A stretch of DNA of 64,000 bases from contig NZ_JAFKCV010000007.1 in assembly GCF_017254865.1 (NCBI RefSeq), forward strand, positions 166,970-230,969, written 5' to 3'. The position numbers were made by a program, and so were the translations under genes. Below, piece after piece: positions 1 to 8,928 of the stretch. The notes under the pieces were generated by a model. The model was not told the DNA's origin, did not search any database, and saw nothing but the letters and a program-made list of their open reading frames with translations. Each line of letters opens with the position of its first letter. Position 1 is the first letter of the stretch. The DNA comes from Bowmanella dokdonensis. Lineage in GTDB: Bacteria > Pseudomonadota > Gammaproteobacteria > Enterobacterales > Alteromonadaceae.

Positions 1-1893
1 TTTGGCTGGACGGGTAATGCCCAGTATGTCTACATCCGTCAGAGCTCTGAACAGGGGGATAACGCCTTTGAGTCCGATAACAGCGAATTTGATGCCGGTG
101 CCACACCGCTGACCAAGCCAACAGTGGCTAACGTCACTGTCATGGGGGCCAACGGCGTCAATGGACTCCGTCTGCGCGCCGGTACGGCCGGTAATCTGAA
201 AAATGTTCTGGTAACAGGTCCTACAGGTTACGACAACTGCCTGCGTGTCAATGGTGCCGAGTCCATCGCCAATGCGGTGGCCGGTGAACTGACTCTGACC
301 CATTCTGTGGTGGCCTGTGCCGATGGCGCGGATACCTTTGGTTCCGACCAGATTGGCGGTCAGAGCACCCAGGCCTGGTTCGAAGGGCAGGAAGGCAACA
401 GCCTGATGGGGGTAAACGAGTTGAACCTGGCCAACAACGGCTTTATGCCTGAGCCAAGCAGTCCACTGCTGGGCGCCGGCTTCGATGCGTCTGAGCTGGG
501 TGTGTTCTTCGGTGAAACCGATTATGTGGGCGCCTTCGACGGTGCTAATAACTGGATGGAAGGCTGGGCCTTCGGTGTCGACAGCGGTATTCCTGATGAC
601 GTACAGACCCCGGCAGAGCTGGGACTGGCCAGCCTGGATAACAGCTATGCCCTGGACAAGCCGGTATACCGACTCAACGCCGATTTGACCATGACCCAGG
701 ACATGGTGCTGACCAACGACATTCACTGGTTGATCAAAGGTCGTACCGCAGTGGGGAACGACAAAGCCGACAATTCCACCTTGTATATCCAGCCTGGCAC
801 CACACTCTTTGGGGAAGACGGCGATGACTTCCTGGTGGTGCGTCGCGGCTCCAGGATTGAGGCTGTGGGCACAGCCTCCGCGCCCATCATCATGACCTCT
901 GGGCAGGATATGACAGGCGATGAGACAGGCATTGGCCAATGGGGCGGTCTGGTGCTGCTGGGTAATGCCCCGGCTAATTCCTGTGGCGACCAGGTGGGTG
1001 AGACCACACAAGCCGAACTGGACAGCTGCGGTGTGTCTGCCGAAGGGGATGCGGGTCTGTTCGGTGGCAACGATGCCAACGACGATTCCGGCACTCTTAA
1101 GTATCTGGTGGTGAAGTACGCCGGTAAGACGCTGGGTAACGGGGATGAGCTCAACGGCATCAGCTTCGCCGGCGTCGGCTCAGGCACAGTGGTGGATTAC
1201 ATTCAGGTGCATGAAAACCTGGATGACGGGGTCGAATTTTTCGGCGGCACGGTCAATGTCAAACACTTGGTGCTGACCGCTATCGGTGATGATTCCCTGG
1301 ACTGGTCATTCGGCTGGACAGGTAACGCCCAGTACGTCCTGATCAAGCAATCCTCGGCTCAGGGCGACAATGCCTTTGAAGCTGATAACAGTGAGTTTGA
1401 TGCCGCCGCCACGCCGCTCACCAAGCCTACCGTTGCCAACGTCACCATTCTGGGCGCAGAGGGGGTCAATGGTGTCCGTCTGCGTGCCGGTACGGCCGGG
1501 ATCATCAAAAACCTGGTGGTTACAGGCCCTGCGGGATATGACAACTGCCTGCGCGTCAATGGGGCCGAGTCCATTGCCAATGCCGAAGCGAGTGAGCTGA
1601 CTCTGACCCACTCTGTGGTGGCCTGTGAAGACGGTGCCGATACCTTCGGCTCTGACACCATCGCCGGCGGCACGACCCAGGCGTGGTTTGAAGGTCAGCA
1701 GGGCAACAGCGTGATGACCCCAGCCACTCTGGGTCTGAACGGTTATCAGCCAGCAGCGGGTTCCGCCCTGCTGGGGGCGGGATTCGATGCGGCCGGGTTG
1801 GGTGCCTTCTTTGACAGCGTCGATTATATCGGTGCCATGAACGCGTCCAATGACTGGACAGCCAACTGGGTGACTGTGGGTCTGAACGACTAA
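1..1893 (+). CDS. Tandem-duplicated beta-helix-like surface/secreted protein (5' end outside window)
   Basis: The reading frame is open from base 1 to the TAA at 1891-1893, so the true start lies upstream and 630 codons are visible. The protein has two copies of a module about 436 residues long: the block beginning FGWTGNAQYV at nt 1 recurs at nt 1309, and roughly 190 residues of the two copies look about 80% identical. Between them lies a segment with WGGLVLLGNAPAN and repeated short hydrophobic/Gly/Asn strands typical of right-handed parallel beta-helices. A conserved pair of cysteines per module (YDNCL and VVACxDGADTFGSD) could form a disulfide, which suits an exported protein. Similar proteins are often found beside TonB-dependent receptors, as here. 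Function is unknown; a surface or periplasmic partner of the receptor is inference. The MITE-like element downstream separates it from the receptor gene. Confidence 0.7.
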   Translation, partial: FGWTGNAQYVYIRQSSEQGDNAFESDNSEFDAGATPLTKPTVANVTVMGANGVNGLRLRAGTAGNLKNVLVTGPTGYDNCLRVNGAESIANAVAGELTLTHSVVACADGADTFGSDQIGGQSTQAWFEGQEGNSLMGVNELNLANNGFMPEPSSPLLGAGFDASELGVFFGETDYVGAFDGANNWMEGWAFGVDSGIPDDVQTPAELGLASLDNSYALDKPVYRLNADLTMTQDMVLTNDIHWLIKGRTAVGNDKADNSTLYIQPGTTLFGEDGDDFLVVRRGSRIEAVGTASAPIIMTSGQDMTGDETGIGQWGGLVLLGNAPANSCGDQVGETTQAELDSCGVSAEGDAGLFGGNDANDDSGTLKYLVVKYAGKTLGNGDELNGISFAGVGSGTVVDYIQVHENLDDGVEFFGGTVNVKHLVLTAIGDDSLDWSFGWTGNAQYVLIKQSSAQGDNAFEADNSEFDAAATPLTKPTVANVTILGAEGVNGVRLRAGTAGIIKNLVVTGPAGYDNCLRVNGAESIANAEASELTLTHSVVACEDGADTFGSDTIAGGTTQAWFEGQQGNSVMTPATLGLNGYQPAAGSALLGAGFDAAGLGAFFDSVDYIGAMNASNDWTANWVTVGLND

Positions 1894-1946
1894 CCAGGCC
1901 TGGTCAGAAAGTAATCTAAGGACTAAGGCGCTGACAGGGCGCCGTA

Positions 1947-2213
1947 AGGGCGTGTTTGTCTTTCATATTGACGCTCTGCTGGAGGCCATTTTTTTGCCCG
2001 GCAAGGAAGATGGAGTGAAGTTTAGCGAGCCTAAATAAACGACTGATGACGACGCTGGACGGAAAAATGGGCCCAGCCCGAAGGGTTGAGTCTAAAAAGA
2101 CCTCACTCAGTGTTGCTCACAACTTGTTTAGATGGCTAAACGGCGTTACTCGCGCCTTGATTGAGGGCTTTTTAGCTCTCAACAGAGGTCAATATGAAAG
2201 ATAAACACGCCCT
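1947..2213. mobile_element. MITE-like element with 26-bp terminal inverted repeats
   Basis: The 26 bases at 1947-1972 are the reverse complement of 2188-2213 with one mismatch; each arm carries the core GGGCGTGTTT then TCTTTCATATTGAC. The 267-bp unit has no coding sequence. Its interior contains further self-complementary pieces, for example TTGAGGGC/GCTCTCAA around 2161-2182 and TTTAGATGGCTAAA near 2128-2141. No convincing target-site duplication is seen directly outside the arms. Size, perfect-looking ends and lack of a gene fit a non-autonomous (MITE) element moved by an IS transposase encoded elsewhere; the IS family is not identified. It fills most of the 373-bp gap between the beta-helix gene and the receptor, so it may have changed their transcription. 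Confidence 0.65.
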
Positions 2214-2266
2214 ATGTTCCTGAAAAACGCATTCGAAACGCACAGTTGCATTGGAGTTTCTTTATC

Positions 2267-4978
2267 ATGAATTCTACACAGAATTGGCTGCCTAACCGAC
2301 TGAGTCTCGCCGTGATCACTGCCCTGGTAGCTGGCAGTGCCGTGCCGGTAATGGCTCAAAGCGAAGACGAAGACAAAGTCATTGAGGAAGTGGTGGCTAC
2401 CGGAACACGTCTGAAAGGCACGGCAGCGGCCGTGATGCAGGAGCGACAGAATCAGGCCTTTGTGGCCGACATTATGGGCGCCGAGCAGATTTCCCGAACC
2501 GGTGACGGCGATGCCGCCTCCGCCCTACGTCGTGTGACCGGTCTGACCCTGGTGGACGGTAAATTTATCTATGTGCGGGGGCTGGGGGAGCGCTATTCCA
2601 GCACCCAGCTCAACGGCATGATGGTGCCCAGTCCTGATCCCACCCGCTCGGTGGTGCCCCTGGATCTATTTCCTTCAGACATTATCGAAAGTCTGAACGT
2701 ACAGAAGTCTTTTTCACCCAATATGCCGGCCCACTTTGGCGGCGGTAACGTGAACATCCGCACCAAATCCATACCCAGCGATTTTATCTTCAAGGTCAGT
2801 GGCAGCCTGGGCTGGAATACCAACAATTCCGACGATGGCTATTTCTATGAAGGCGGCGATGACGACTGGTCCGGCCGTGACGACGGCACCCGGGCCTTGC
2901 CTCAGTTGTTTGTTGAAGCGTTCAGGGATTATCAGTCAGCCGGCATCGAAGGTTCGTCCCGCAACCGTCTGACTCTGGAAGACCGCCAGGCGCTGCTTGG
3001 CTCAATGAACTGGGATATCGGGCCCGATACCAAGTCGGTGGATCCCAATATGAGCCTGGGGGCGACCCTGGGTAATGATTTCGAGCTGGAACAGGGAGTG
3101 TTGGGCTTCCTGGCTGCTGTGTCTTACAGTAATGAGTGGCTGGTGGCTAATGAGTCCAATGGCACCAACCTGGGCACCACAGGCTGTAGTGAGGCCGGTG
3201 AGAAATGTTTTGCCCAGTTCTATGAGGGCGTCTCCACCGAACAGAACGTGCGCTGGAGCGGCATGTTCAACATAGGTTATGAGTACAACAATAATCATAA
3301 GATCGAGCTGACCAATATCATTTTGCATGACATGTCGGATGAACTGCGTAACCGCCTGTTTACTGATGTGAATGAAACGGAAACGGGCAAAACCGAATTA
3401 CGCCGTGTGGATCTTCAGTATGAAGAGCGTCGTATGACCACGTCACAGATCAAGGGAACCCACAATTTCCCTGAGCTGAATTTTGCCTATCTGGATTGGT
3501 ACGCCGGCACCAGCCGCGCCAGTCGTGACGCGCCGGGGGCACTGGATGTGATATTCCAGCAGAACTTTGTCGACGGTGTGTTTGAGTCGGAGCAGTTGCA
3601 GGACGTCTCGGCTACTAACCTGACCCGCGAATATCAGACGCTGAGTGATGAAGCCGACACCTGGGGCTGGAACTTTGGCTACCCCCTGCGGACTGGCAAA
3701 TGGGACATCGAACTTAAGGCTGGCGGCGATTTCTTTGAGAAAGCCCGTACTGCGGAAAACATTAAAATAGGCGTGCCGCATCGGGCGATTGCCGATGATG
3801 CCACCTTCGGTTCGCGTATTGACGAGATCTTCTCGCCAGAGAACCTCAACAGCGCCGATTTCTACAACAGCAGCACAGGGGCCGGGATTTTTGACGACGG
3901 CACCACTGACGGTGACAAATATGCCGCCGGCAGCATGCTGGATGCTTACTACCTGATGGCCGATGTGTTCTATGACAATAAGTGGCGCTTCAGTGGCGGT
4001 GTGCGTTTTGAAGACTTCCGCCAGCTGTCCATCCCGTTTCAGGCCCACACCGGCCTGTTTGACGTGAACAGTGAAGAGATTGCCGCCCTGTCGTTCCAGG
4101 AAGACGACGTATTCCCGTCCCTGGCCATGACCTACATCATGGATGACGAGATGCAGTTCCGGTTGAACGTCAGCCAGACGGCCATCCGACCCGATATGCG
4201 GGATATCAGTACGTCCTTCTTCGTGGATCCGCTGACCGAGTTCCTGGTCCGTGGCTCACCGACGCTGCAAAGCGCCAAGCTGGACAATATCGATCTGCGC
4301 TGGGAATGGTACATGGCTGACGGAAATAACCTGTCCGTGGCCCTGTTTTACAAGGATATGGAAAACCCCATCGAGATGGTGGAATTGGCCAGTGTCGGTG
4401 GCGCCGCCCCGTCACTGCTGACCGCCAATGCCCAGGAAGGTGAACTCAAGGGGGTGGAAGTGGAGTTCCTGCATGACCTTGGCTTTATGGGTGACTGGGG
4501 CAACGCCTTCTTTATGACAGGTAACCTGACCTTCTCCGATTCCAGCGTGAATCTGGGCATTGCCGATGATGGTGTGGACTCCCTGTTTGAGCAGCAGCTC
4601 AAGGACGCCCTGGACGCCACCACGGTGTCCAACATTGTGACCAACAACGAACGTCGGCTGGTGGGGCACTCTGAGTGGGTGGCCAATATGCAGTTCGGTT
4701 GGGATTCTGACAATGGTGAGCACTCAGCGTCATTGGTTTACAACGTCTTTGGTCCACGTATTATCGTGCCCGGAACACGTGGCAATGCCGATGCGGAAGA
4801 GGAATCCTTCCATTCGCTGGATCTGGTTTACACTTACTACCCGACCTTTGAGACCACCTTCAAGATCAAGCTGCAAAACCTGCTCGGTGAAGACAAGGAA
4901 ATCACCCAGGAAGGTCTGTTCCTGTGGAAAAAAGAAGTGGGCACCAGCATCAGCGCCAGTTTTTCCTGGGAATTTTAA
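2267..4978 (+). CDS. TonB-dependent outer-membrane receptor
   Basis: The protein has 903 residues from the ATG at 2267. That ATG follows GGAG at 2252-2255 and is preferred over an in-frame ATG seven codons upstream, which has no ribosome site. A signal peptide ends near AVPVMAQS. A TonB-box-like EEVVATGTR follows at about residues 33-41, then a plug domain with the motif VRGLGERYSSTQLNG and the segment PSPDPTRSVVPLDLFPSDIIES. The rest is a predicted beta-barrel ending in a C-terminal aromatic (FSWEF), the usual BAM recognition signal. It would import a large or scarce substrate across the outer membrane using the TonB/ExbBD system encoded just downstream. Substrate is unknown. The downstream Pho boxes suggest, as inference only, a phosphorus compound. 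No Pho box is visible in front of this gene, where the MITE-like element lies. Confidence 0.92.
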   Translation: MNSTQNWLPNRLSLAVITALVAGSAVPVMAQSEDEDKVIEEVVATGTRLKGTAAAVMQERQNQAFVADIMGAEQISRTGDGDAASALRRVTGLTLVDGKFIYVRGLGERYSSTQLNGMMVPSPDPTRSVVPLDLFPSDIIESLNVQKSFSPNMPAHFGGGNVNIRTKSIPSDFIFKVSGSLGWNTNNSDDGYFYEGGDDDWSGRDDGTRALPQLFVEAFRDYQSAGIEGSSRNRLTLEDRQALLGSMNWDIGPDTKSVDPNMSLGATLGNDFELEQGVLGFLAAVSYSNEWLVANESNGTNLGTTGCSEAGEKCFAQFYEGVSTEQNVRWSGMFNIGYEYNNNHKIELTNIILHDMSDELRNRLFTDVNETETGKTELRRVDLQYEERRMTTSQIKGTHNFPELNFAYLDWYAGTSRASRDAPGALDVIFQQNFVDGVFESEQLQDVSATNLTREYQTLSDEADTWGWNFGYPLRTGKWDIELKAGGDFFEKARTAENIKIGVPHRAIADDATFGSRIDEIFSPENLNSADFYNSSTGAGIFDDGTTDGDKYAAGSMLDAYYLMADVFYDNKWRFSGGVRFEDFRQLSIPFQAHTGLFDVNSEEIAALSFQEDDVFPSLAMTYIMDDEMQFRLNVSQTAIRPDMRDISTSFFVDPLTEFLVRGSPTLQSAKLDNIDLRWEWYMADGNNLSVALFYKDMENPIEMVELASVGGAAPSLLTANAQEGELKGVEVEFLHDLGFMGDWGNAFFMTGNLTFSDSSVNLGIADDGVDSLFEQQLKDALDATTVSNIVTNNERRLVGHSEWVANMQFGWDSDNGEHSASLVYNVFGPRIIVPGTRGNADAEEESFHSLDLVYTYYPTFETTFKIKLQNLLGEDKEITQEGLFLWKKEVGTSISASFSWEF

Positions 4979-4983
4979 TGCCC

Positions 4984-5028
4984 TGGCCCCAAGGGGCCAT
5001 CTCTTTGTGAGCCCCGGCTGCGGGGCTC
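4984..5028 (+). terminator. Possible terminator hairpins after the receptor gene
   Basis: Two GC-rich hairpins follow the stop codon. TGGCCCC-AA-GGGGCCA lies at 4984-4999 and is followed by the short pyrimidine stretch TCTCTTT. GAGCCCC-GGCTG-CGGGGCTC lies at 5009-5028. Neither has a long U-tract, so termination may be partial. They lie just before the Pho-box array, which makes a separate transcription unit for the TonB operon likely. Confidence 0.4.
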
Positions 5029-5049
5029 CCGTCTCAAACTGTCATAATC

Positions 5050-5089
5050 GTCATATTGCAGTCATATAAGCGTAATAAATCTGTCACAG
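5050..5089 (+). promoter_or_regulatory. Tandem PhoB-box-like half sites upstream of the TonB2 operon
   Basis: Four 7-bp units start at 5050, 5061, 5072 and 5083, each separated by 4 bp: GTCATAT, GTCATAT, GTAATAA, GTCACAG. This is the 11-bp-phased direct repeat architecture of PhoB sites (consensus half site CTGTCAT). A further CTGTCAT lies at 5039, slightly out of phase. A possible -10 (TATCCT, 5098-5103) sits about ten bases after the last unit, as in PhoB-activated promoters. The DUF3450-TonB operon begins at 5161. PhoB control is inferred from the motif only. Confidence 0.7.
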
Positions 5090-5160
5090 ATAACCCCTAT
5101 CCTGAGCGCGAATTTCAGGATCAGTATTCCACTGGTCTTTTTTAATTAGGGTTAGACAGT

Positions 5161-5931
5161 ATGAGGCTTTTGACACTACTTCCGCTGGCCATCCTGGCCA
5201 CCTCCATCGCAATAGCCAATCCGTCCCTGGCGCAGCAGGATCAATATCTGGAGCCTGTGGTCAATGAGGCGGCCAAGATCAATGAATCCGCGGCCGGCTC
5301 GCAGCAAAAAATCAATAAGATGACGGATCAGATAGACAGCAAGATGCAGCAGTTCAAGGTTCTGAACAAGGAGATTGAAGGCCTGAATGTCTACAACAGC
5401 CAGTTGCGTAAACAGATTGAAAACCAGCTTGCCGAGATGCAGGACCTCAACGGTGCCATCGATGAGGTTAGCGTAATTGAACGTCAGATTACGCCCCTGA
5501 TGATGCGCATGATCGAAGGCCTGAAACAATTTGTCGCCCTGGATATTCCTTTTTTACCCGACGAGCGCAGCAGACGGCTGGCCGATCTGGAAGCTCTGAT
5601 GGACAGAGCCGATGTGGCCCCGTCTGAGAAGTTCCGCCGGGTAATGGAAGCCTACCAGGTGGAAATGGACTACGGTCGCACCCTGGAAGCCTACAGCGGA
5701 CTGCATACGGTAGAAGGCCAGGAGCGCGATGTGGACTTTTTGCGCGTCGGTCGCACCGCGCTGGTGTACCAGACCCGGGACGCCAGCATGCAGGGAATCT
5801 GGAACAAGCAGACCCGCCAGTGGGAAGAGCTGCCGGACAGCTACCGCAGCCAGGTGACCAAAGGCCTGCGTATGGCCAAAAAACAACTGGCTCCCGATTT
5901 GCTGATGCTGCCCGTCGCCCTGACCGATTAA
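5161..5931 (+). CDS. DUF3450 periplasmic coiled-coil protein of TonB2-type cluster
   Basis: The protein has 256 residues. A signal peptide (MRLLTLLPLAILATSIAIA, cleavage near NPSLAQQ) is followed by a long heptad-rich coiled coil at about residues 35-115 and a C-terminal domain with GIWNKQTRQWEELP. The family (DUF3450) is regularly the first gene of TonB2/TtpC clusters in Vibrio, Shewanella and Alteromonas relatives. It is probably an auxiliary periplasmic part of the energy-transducing complex; its exact role is not established. The gene starts 12 bp before the next and is the first gene after the Pho-box array. The unusually large gap on its 5' side supports a promoter there. Confidence 0.85.
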   Translation: MRLLTLLPLAILATSIAIANPSLAQQDQYLEPVVNEAAKINESAAGSQQKINKMTDQIDSKMQQFKVLNKEIEGLNVYNSQLRKQIENQLAEMQDLNGAIDEVSVIERQITPLMMRMIEGLKQFVALDIPFLPDERSRRLADLEALMDRADVAPSEKFRRVMEAYQVEMDYGRTLEAYSGLHTVEGQERDVDFLRVGRTALVYQTRDASMQGIWNKQTRQWEELPDSYRSQVTKGLRMAKKQLAPDLLMLPVALTD

Positions 5932-5943
5932 GAGAGTAGACAG

Positions 5944-7308
5944 ATGAAATTATTCAAGATGATCACAGGCACCCTGTTGGCTTCCTTAATCGCCAGCGGA
6001 GCCGCCGCCCAGCAGCAGGACAAGGCCCTGAACCTGGATGAATTGCTCAAGCAACTGGAGCAGGGCCAGATTGCCCAAGGCCGCGACAATCAGCGTCGTG
6101 AGAAAGAATTTGCCGCTAAAGTGGCGGAGCAGGATGCCATGCTGCGGGAAACCACGGCCGAGCGTAATCAGGCTCTGCAGACCAGTGAAAGCCTGGAGCG
6201 TCAATTCCAGGAGAATGAATTTAAACTGGCCGATCTGAATGAAGCCCTGACCACGCGCTTAGGTTCACTCAAAGAACTGTTCGGGGTACTGCAACAGGTG
6301 GCCGGCGATACCAAGGGCAAATTCCAGAACTCGGTGATTTCAGCCCAGATCCCCGGCCGTGCGGCCTTTTTGGATGAGCTGGCTCAATCCATGGGCTCCA
6401 GTTCCAAGCTGGCCTCCATTGAAGAAATCGAGCGGGTCTGGTTTGAAATCCAGCGCGAGATGACCGAATCAGGCAAAGTTACCAGGTTTACCACCGATGT
6501 GGTGGAAGCCGGCGGTAACAAGGTCAGCAAGGAAGTGGTGCGTGTTGGCGCCTTTAACCTGGTGGCCGATGGCAAATACCTGGATATGAATCCGGCCACA
6601 GGTACAGTGGCAGAACTGGTGCGTCAACCTGCCGACCGTTATGGCGAAAGTGCGGCACAGCTGCAGGCGTCTAACGGCGAGCTGGTGGAATTCGGCCTGG
6701 ATCCCACAGGCGGCTCCATCCTGGGTCTGCTGGTACAGGCCCCGGATCTGCAGGAACGGGTCGATCAGGGGGGCATTGTCGGCTACATCATCCTGGCGGT
6801 AGGCGCCATCGGATTGCTGCTGGCTCTGGAGCGCCTGATCAGCCTGACGCTGACCAAATCCAAGGTAGACCGACAGCTCAAGCAAAAAGAGGTGCGTGCA
6901 GATAACCCCCTGGGGCGGGTACTCAAAGTACGTGAGCAGTATCCCCATGCAGATACCGAAACCCTGGAACTCAAGCTTACAGAAGCTATTCTGGGCGAAG
7001 TGCCCAAGCTGGGCCGCAACCTGACCATTATCAAGATCATCTCCGTGGTGGCACCGCTGATGGGGCTGCTGGGTACCGTAACCGGGATGATCAACACCTT
7101 CCAGGCCATTACCCTGTTTGGTACCGGCGATCCCAAGCTGATGGCCGGTGGTATCTCCACCGCCCTGGTAACCACAGTGCTGGGTCTGGTGGTGGCCATC
7201 CCCATGACACTGCTGTACGCCATGCTCAACACGCGCAGCAAGAACATCGTCTATGTGCTTCAGGAACAGGCTTCCGGCGTCATTGCAGAACGCGCCGAGC
7301 GGGGATAA
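5944..7308 (+). CDS. ttpC: TtpC-like MotA/TolQ/ExbB proton-channel protein with N-terminal periplasmic domain
   Basis: The protein has 454 residues. A signal-like N-terminus (ending near ASGAAAQQQ) precedes a charged coiled-coil region (about 30-110) and an extra periplasmic domain up to about 275. A TM helix with GGIVGYIILAVGAIGLLLALERL follows, and then the TolQ/ExbB domain with the two conserved helices (VVAPLMGLLGTVTGMI and STALVTTVLGLVVAIP). In Vibrio TonB2 systems the homologous TtpC is needed, together with ExbB2, ExbD2 and TonB2, to energise outer-membrane receptors. The gene order here matches that arrangement. It is longer than an ordinary ExbB (about 170-240 residues) because of the N-terminal addition. 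The start ATG follows GAGAG at 5932-5936. Confidence 0.88.
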   Translation: MKLFKMITGTLLASLIASGAAAQQQDKALNLDELLKQLEQGQIAQGRDNQRREKEFAAKVAEQDAMLRETTAERNQALQTSESLERQFQENEFKLADLNEALTTRLGSLKELFGVLQQVAGDTKGKFQNSVISAQIPGRAAFLDELAQSMGSSSKLASIEEIERVWFEIQREMTESGKVTRFTTDVVEAGGNKVSKEVVRVGAFNLVADGKYLDMNPATGTVAELVRQPADRYGESAAQLQASNGELVEFGLDPTGGSILGLLVQAPDLQERVDQGGIVGYIILAVGAIGLLLALERLISLTLTKSKVDRQLKQKEVRADNPLGRVLKVREQYPHADTETLELKLTEAILGEVPKLGRNLTIIKIISVVAPLMGLLGTVTGMINTFQAITLFGTGDPKLMAGGISTALVTTVLGLVVAIPMTLLYAMLNTRSKNIVYVLQEQASGVIAERAERG

Positions 7309-7313
7309 GCGTC

Positions 7314-7835
7314 ATGTTTGTCGAGTTTTTTGAAGCCATCCGCGACTTCACCGAGACAGGGGGCCAGGTACTGCTGGTCATCGGTCTGCTGATCTTCGTG
7401 ATGTGGCTTCTGATCCTGGAACGTGCCCTGTATTTCTTCATCTGGCACAAGCACTTCAAAAACGAGACGATCGCTAAATGGAATGCGCGCCAGGACAAGT
7501 CCTCCTGGTTTGCCGAGCAGATTCGACAGGCCATGATCTCCCGGGTCAGCCTCAGGCTGAACGGTCCGGTACCCATTATCCAGGCGCTGGTGGCCTTGTG
7601 CCCCCTGCTGGGTTTGATGGGGACGGTCACCGGCATGATTGAGGTCTTCGACGTGATGGCCATTTCCGGCTCGGGCAATGCCCGCTCCATGGCATCGGGT
7701 GTGTCCAAGGCGACCATCCCCACGATGGCAGGCATGGTCGGCGCCCTGTCAGGGGTATTTGCCTCCACCTGGCTGGCACGGATCAGCAAGACGGAAAAGA
7801 TGCATATCGAAGATGCCATGGCCATGGAGCACTGA
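7314..7835 (+). CDS. exbB: ExbB-type biopolymer transport proton channel
   Basis: The protein has 173 residues with three predicted membrane helices: residues about 17-39, then the paired helices ALVALCPLLGLMGTVTGMI and ATIPTMAGMVGALSGVFAS. This is the short ExbB2 form of the MotA/TolQ/ExbB family. With ExbD it forms the inner-membrane stator that uses the proton gradient to drive TonB. It begins 5 bp after ttpC and is followed 61 bp later by exbD, so the operon carries two ExbB-like channels, as in TonB2 clusters. Confidence 0.92.
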   Translation: MFVEFFEAIRDFTETGGQVLLVIGLLIFVMWLLILERALYFFIWHKHFKNETIAKWNARQDKSSWFAEQIRQAMISRVSLRLNGPVPIIQALVALCPLLGLMGTVTGMIEVFDVMAISGSGNARSMASGVSKATIPTMAGMVGALSGVFASTWLARISKTEKMHIEDAMAMEH

Positions 7836-7896
7836 GAGTTTGTCAGTAAAACATGAAGTGGCACCTGGGATGAATCAAATTGAGTAAGAGAATTTT

Positions 7897-8301
7897 ATGA
7901 AACAGCATTTTCAGAATCTGGTAGACGAAGAAGAAGCCACCATCGACCTGACGCCCATGCTGGACGTGGTCTTTATCATGCTGATCTTCTTTATCGTGAC
8001 CGCCTCTTTCGTCAAGGAAGCCGGCATCGATGTGAATCGTCCCGAAGCGGCCACTGCGGTGAAAAAAGACCGGGCTAATATTCTGATCGCCATCAGTGAG
8101 AAGAACGAAATCTGGATTAACAAGCGCCGGGTGGATGAGCGTGCCGTACAGGCCAATATTGAGCGTCTGTACGCCGAAAACCCGCAGGGCAGTGTGGTAA
8201 TCCAGGCCGACAAGAAGGCCACCACTGAAATGTTGATCAAAGTAATGGATGCCTCCAGGGCTGCCGGCGTCTTTGACGTCTCCATTGCCGCACAAGAGTA
8301 G
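7897..8301 (+). CDS. exbD: ExbD biopolymer transport protein
   Basis: The protein has 134 residues. A short cytoplasmic tail (FQNLVDEEEATIDLTP) precedes one TM helix holding the conserved aspartate in PMLDVVFIMLIFFIV, which takes part in proton flow in ExbD/TolR proteins. A periplasmic domain ends with the typical segment VVIQADKKATTEMLIKVMDA. It works with ExbB and TonB. Only 5 bp separate its stop from the tonB start. Confidence 0.93.
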   Translation: MKQHFQNLVDEEEATIDLTPMLDVVFIMLIFFIVTASFVKEAGIDVNRPEAATAVKKDRANILIAISEKNEIWINKRRVDERAVQANIERLYAENPQGSVVIQADKKATTEMLIKVMDASRAAGVFDVSIAAQE

Positions 8302-8306
8302 CAGAC

Positions 8307-8918
8307 ATGCCTAGACTTCTGATAGCCCTGTTACTGTCAGCAGCCGTTACCCTGGGGCTCTTCTATCTGATGCAGTCGCTGATCCAGATGGGCGGCAGCG
8401 CGCTGACCGAGCCCCCTGTGGGGTCGGTGCTGGATTTCGTGCGGGTCAAGGAAGAAGAGACAGTGGAAAAAAAGGATCGTAAACCCAAAAAGCCACCTAA
8501 GCCCGAGGAGCCGCCCCCACAGATGGAGCAGCCACAGATGGACTCACCTACCCCCAATGCTGAAGGAAGCGGGGGCATGGACTTCTCTGCCGATGTGGGC
8601 GGTGATATGGCCATTGGCGGCGGCCTGGCCCTGGAAGGGGGCGACGGCGAATACTTGCCTATCGTCAAGGTGGCGCCTGTGTATCCCCGCCGTGCACTAC
8701 AAAGGGGTATCGAAGGATATGTGATTGTGGAGTTTACCGTCACCAAGGCCGGCACCGTCAGCAACCCCTTCGTGGTAGAAGCCAACCCCGAAGGGATTTT
8801 CGAAGAGGCGGCTATGGATGCGGCCCTTAAATTCAAATACAAGCCCAGGGTAGTAAATGGTCAAGCCGCCGAAGTGTCCGGTGTGCAGAACCGTATTACT
8901 TTCCAGATCGATGGTTAA
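8307..8918 (+). CDS. tonB: TonB energy transducer (short TonB2 type)
   Basis: The protein has 203 residues. An N-terminal TM anchor (about 4-28) is followed by a Lys/Pro/Glu-rich spacer (EKKDRKPKKPPKPEEPPPQ, about 50-70) and a C-terminal TonB domain. That domain contains VYPRRALQRGIEGYVIVEFTV and EEAAMDAALKFKYKP, the regions that contact the receptor TonB box. Length and domain order match TonB2-class proteins, shorter than E. coli TonB. It is the last of the energy genes and is followed by a TPR gene in the same operon. Confidence 0.93.
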   Translation: MPRLLIALLLSAAVTLGLFYLMQSLIQMGGSALTEPPVGSVLDFVRVKEEETVEKKDRKPKKPPKPEEPPPQMEQPQMDSPTPNAEGSGGMDFSADVGGDMAIGGGLALEGGDGEYLPIVKVAPVYPRRALQRGIEGYVIVEFTVTKAGTVSNPFVVEANPEGIFEEAAMDAALKFKYKPRVVNGQAAEVSGVQNRITFQIDG

Positions 8919-8928
8919 GGAGCCGGTG

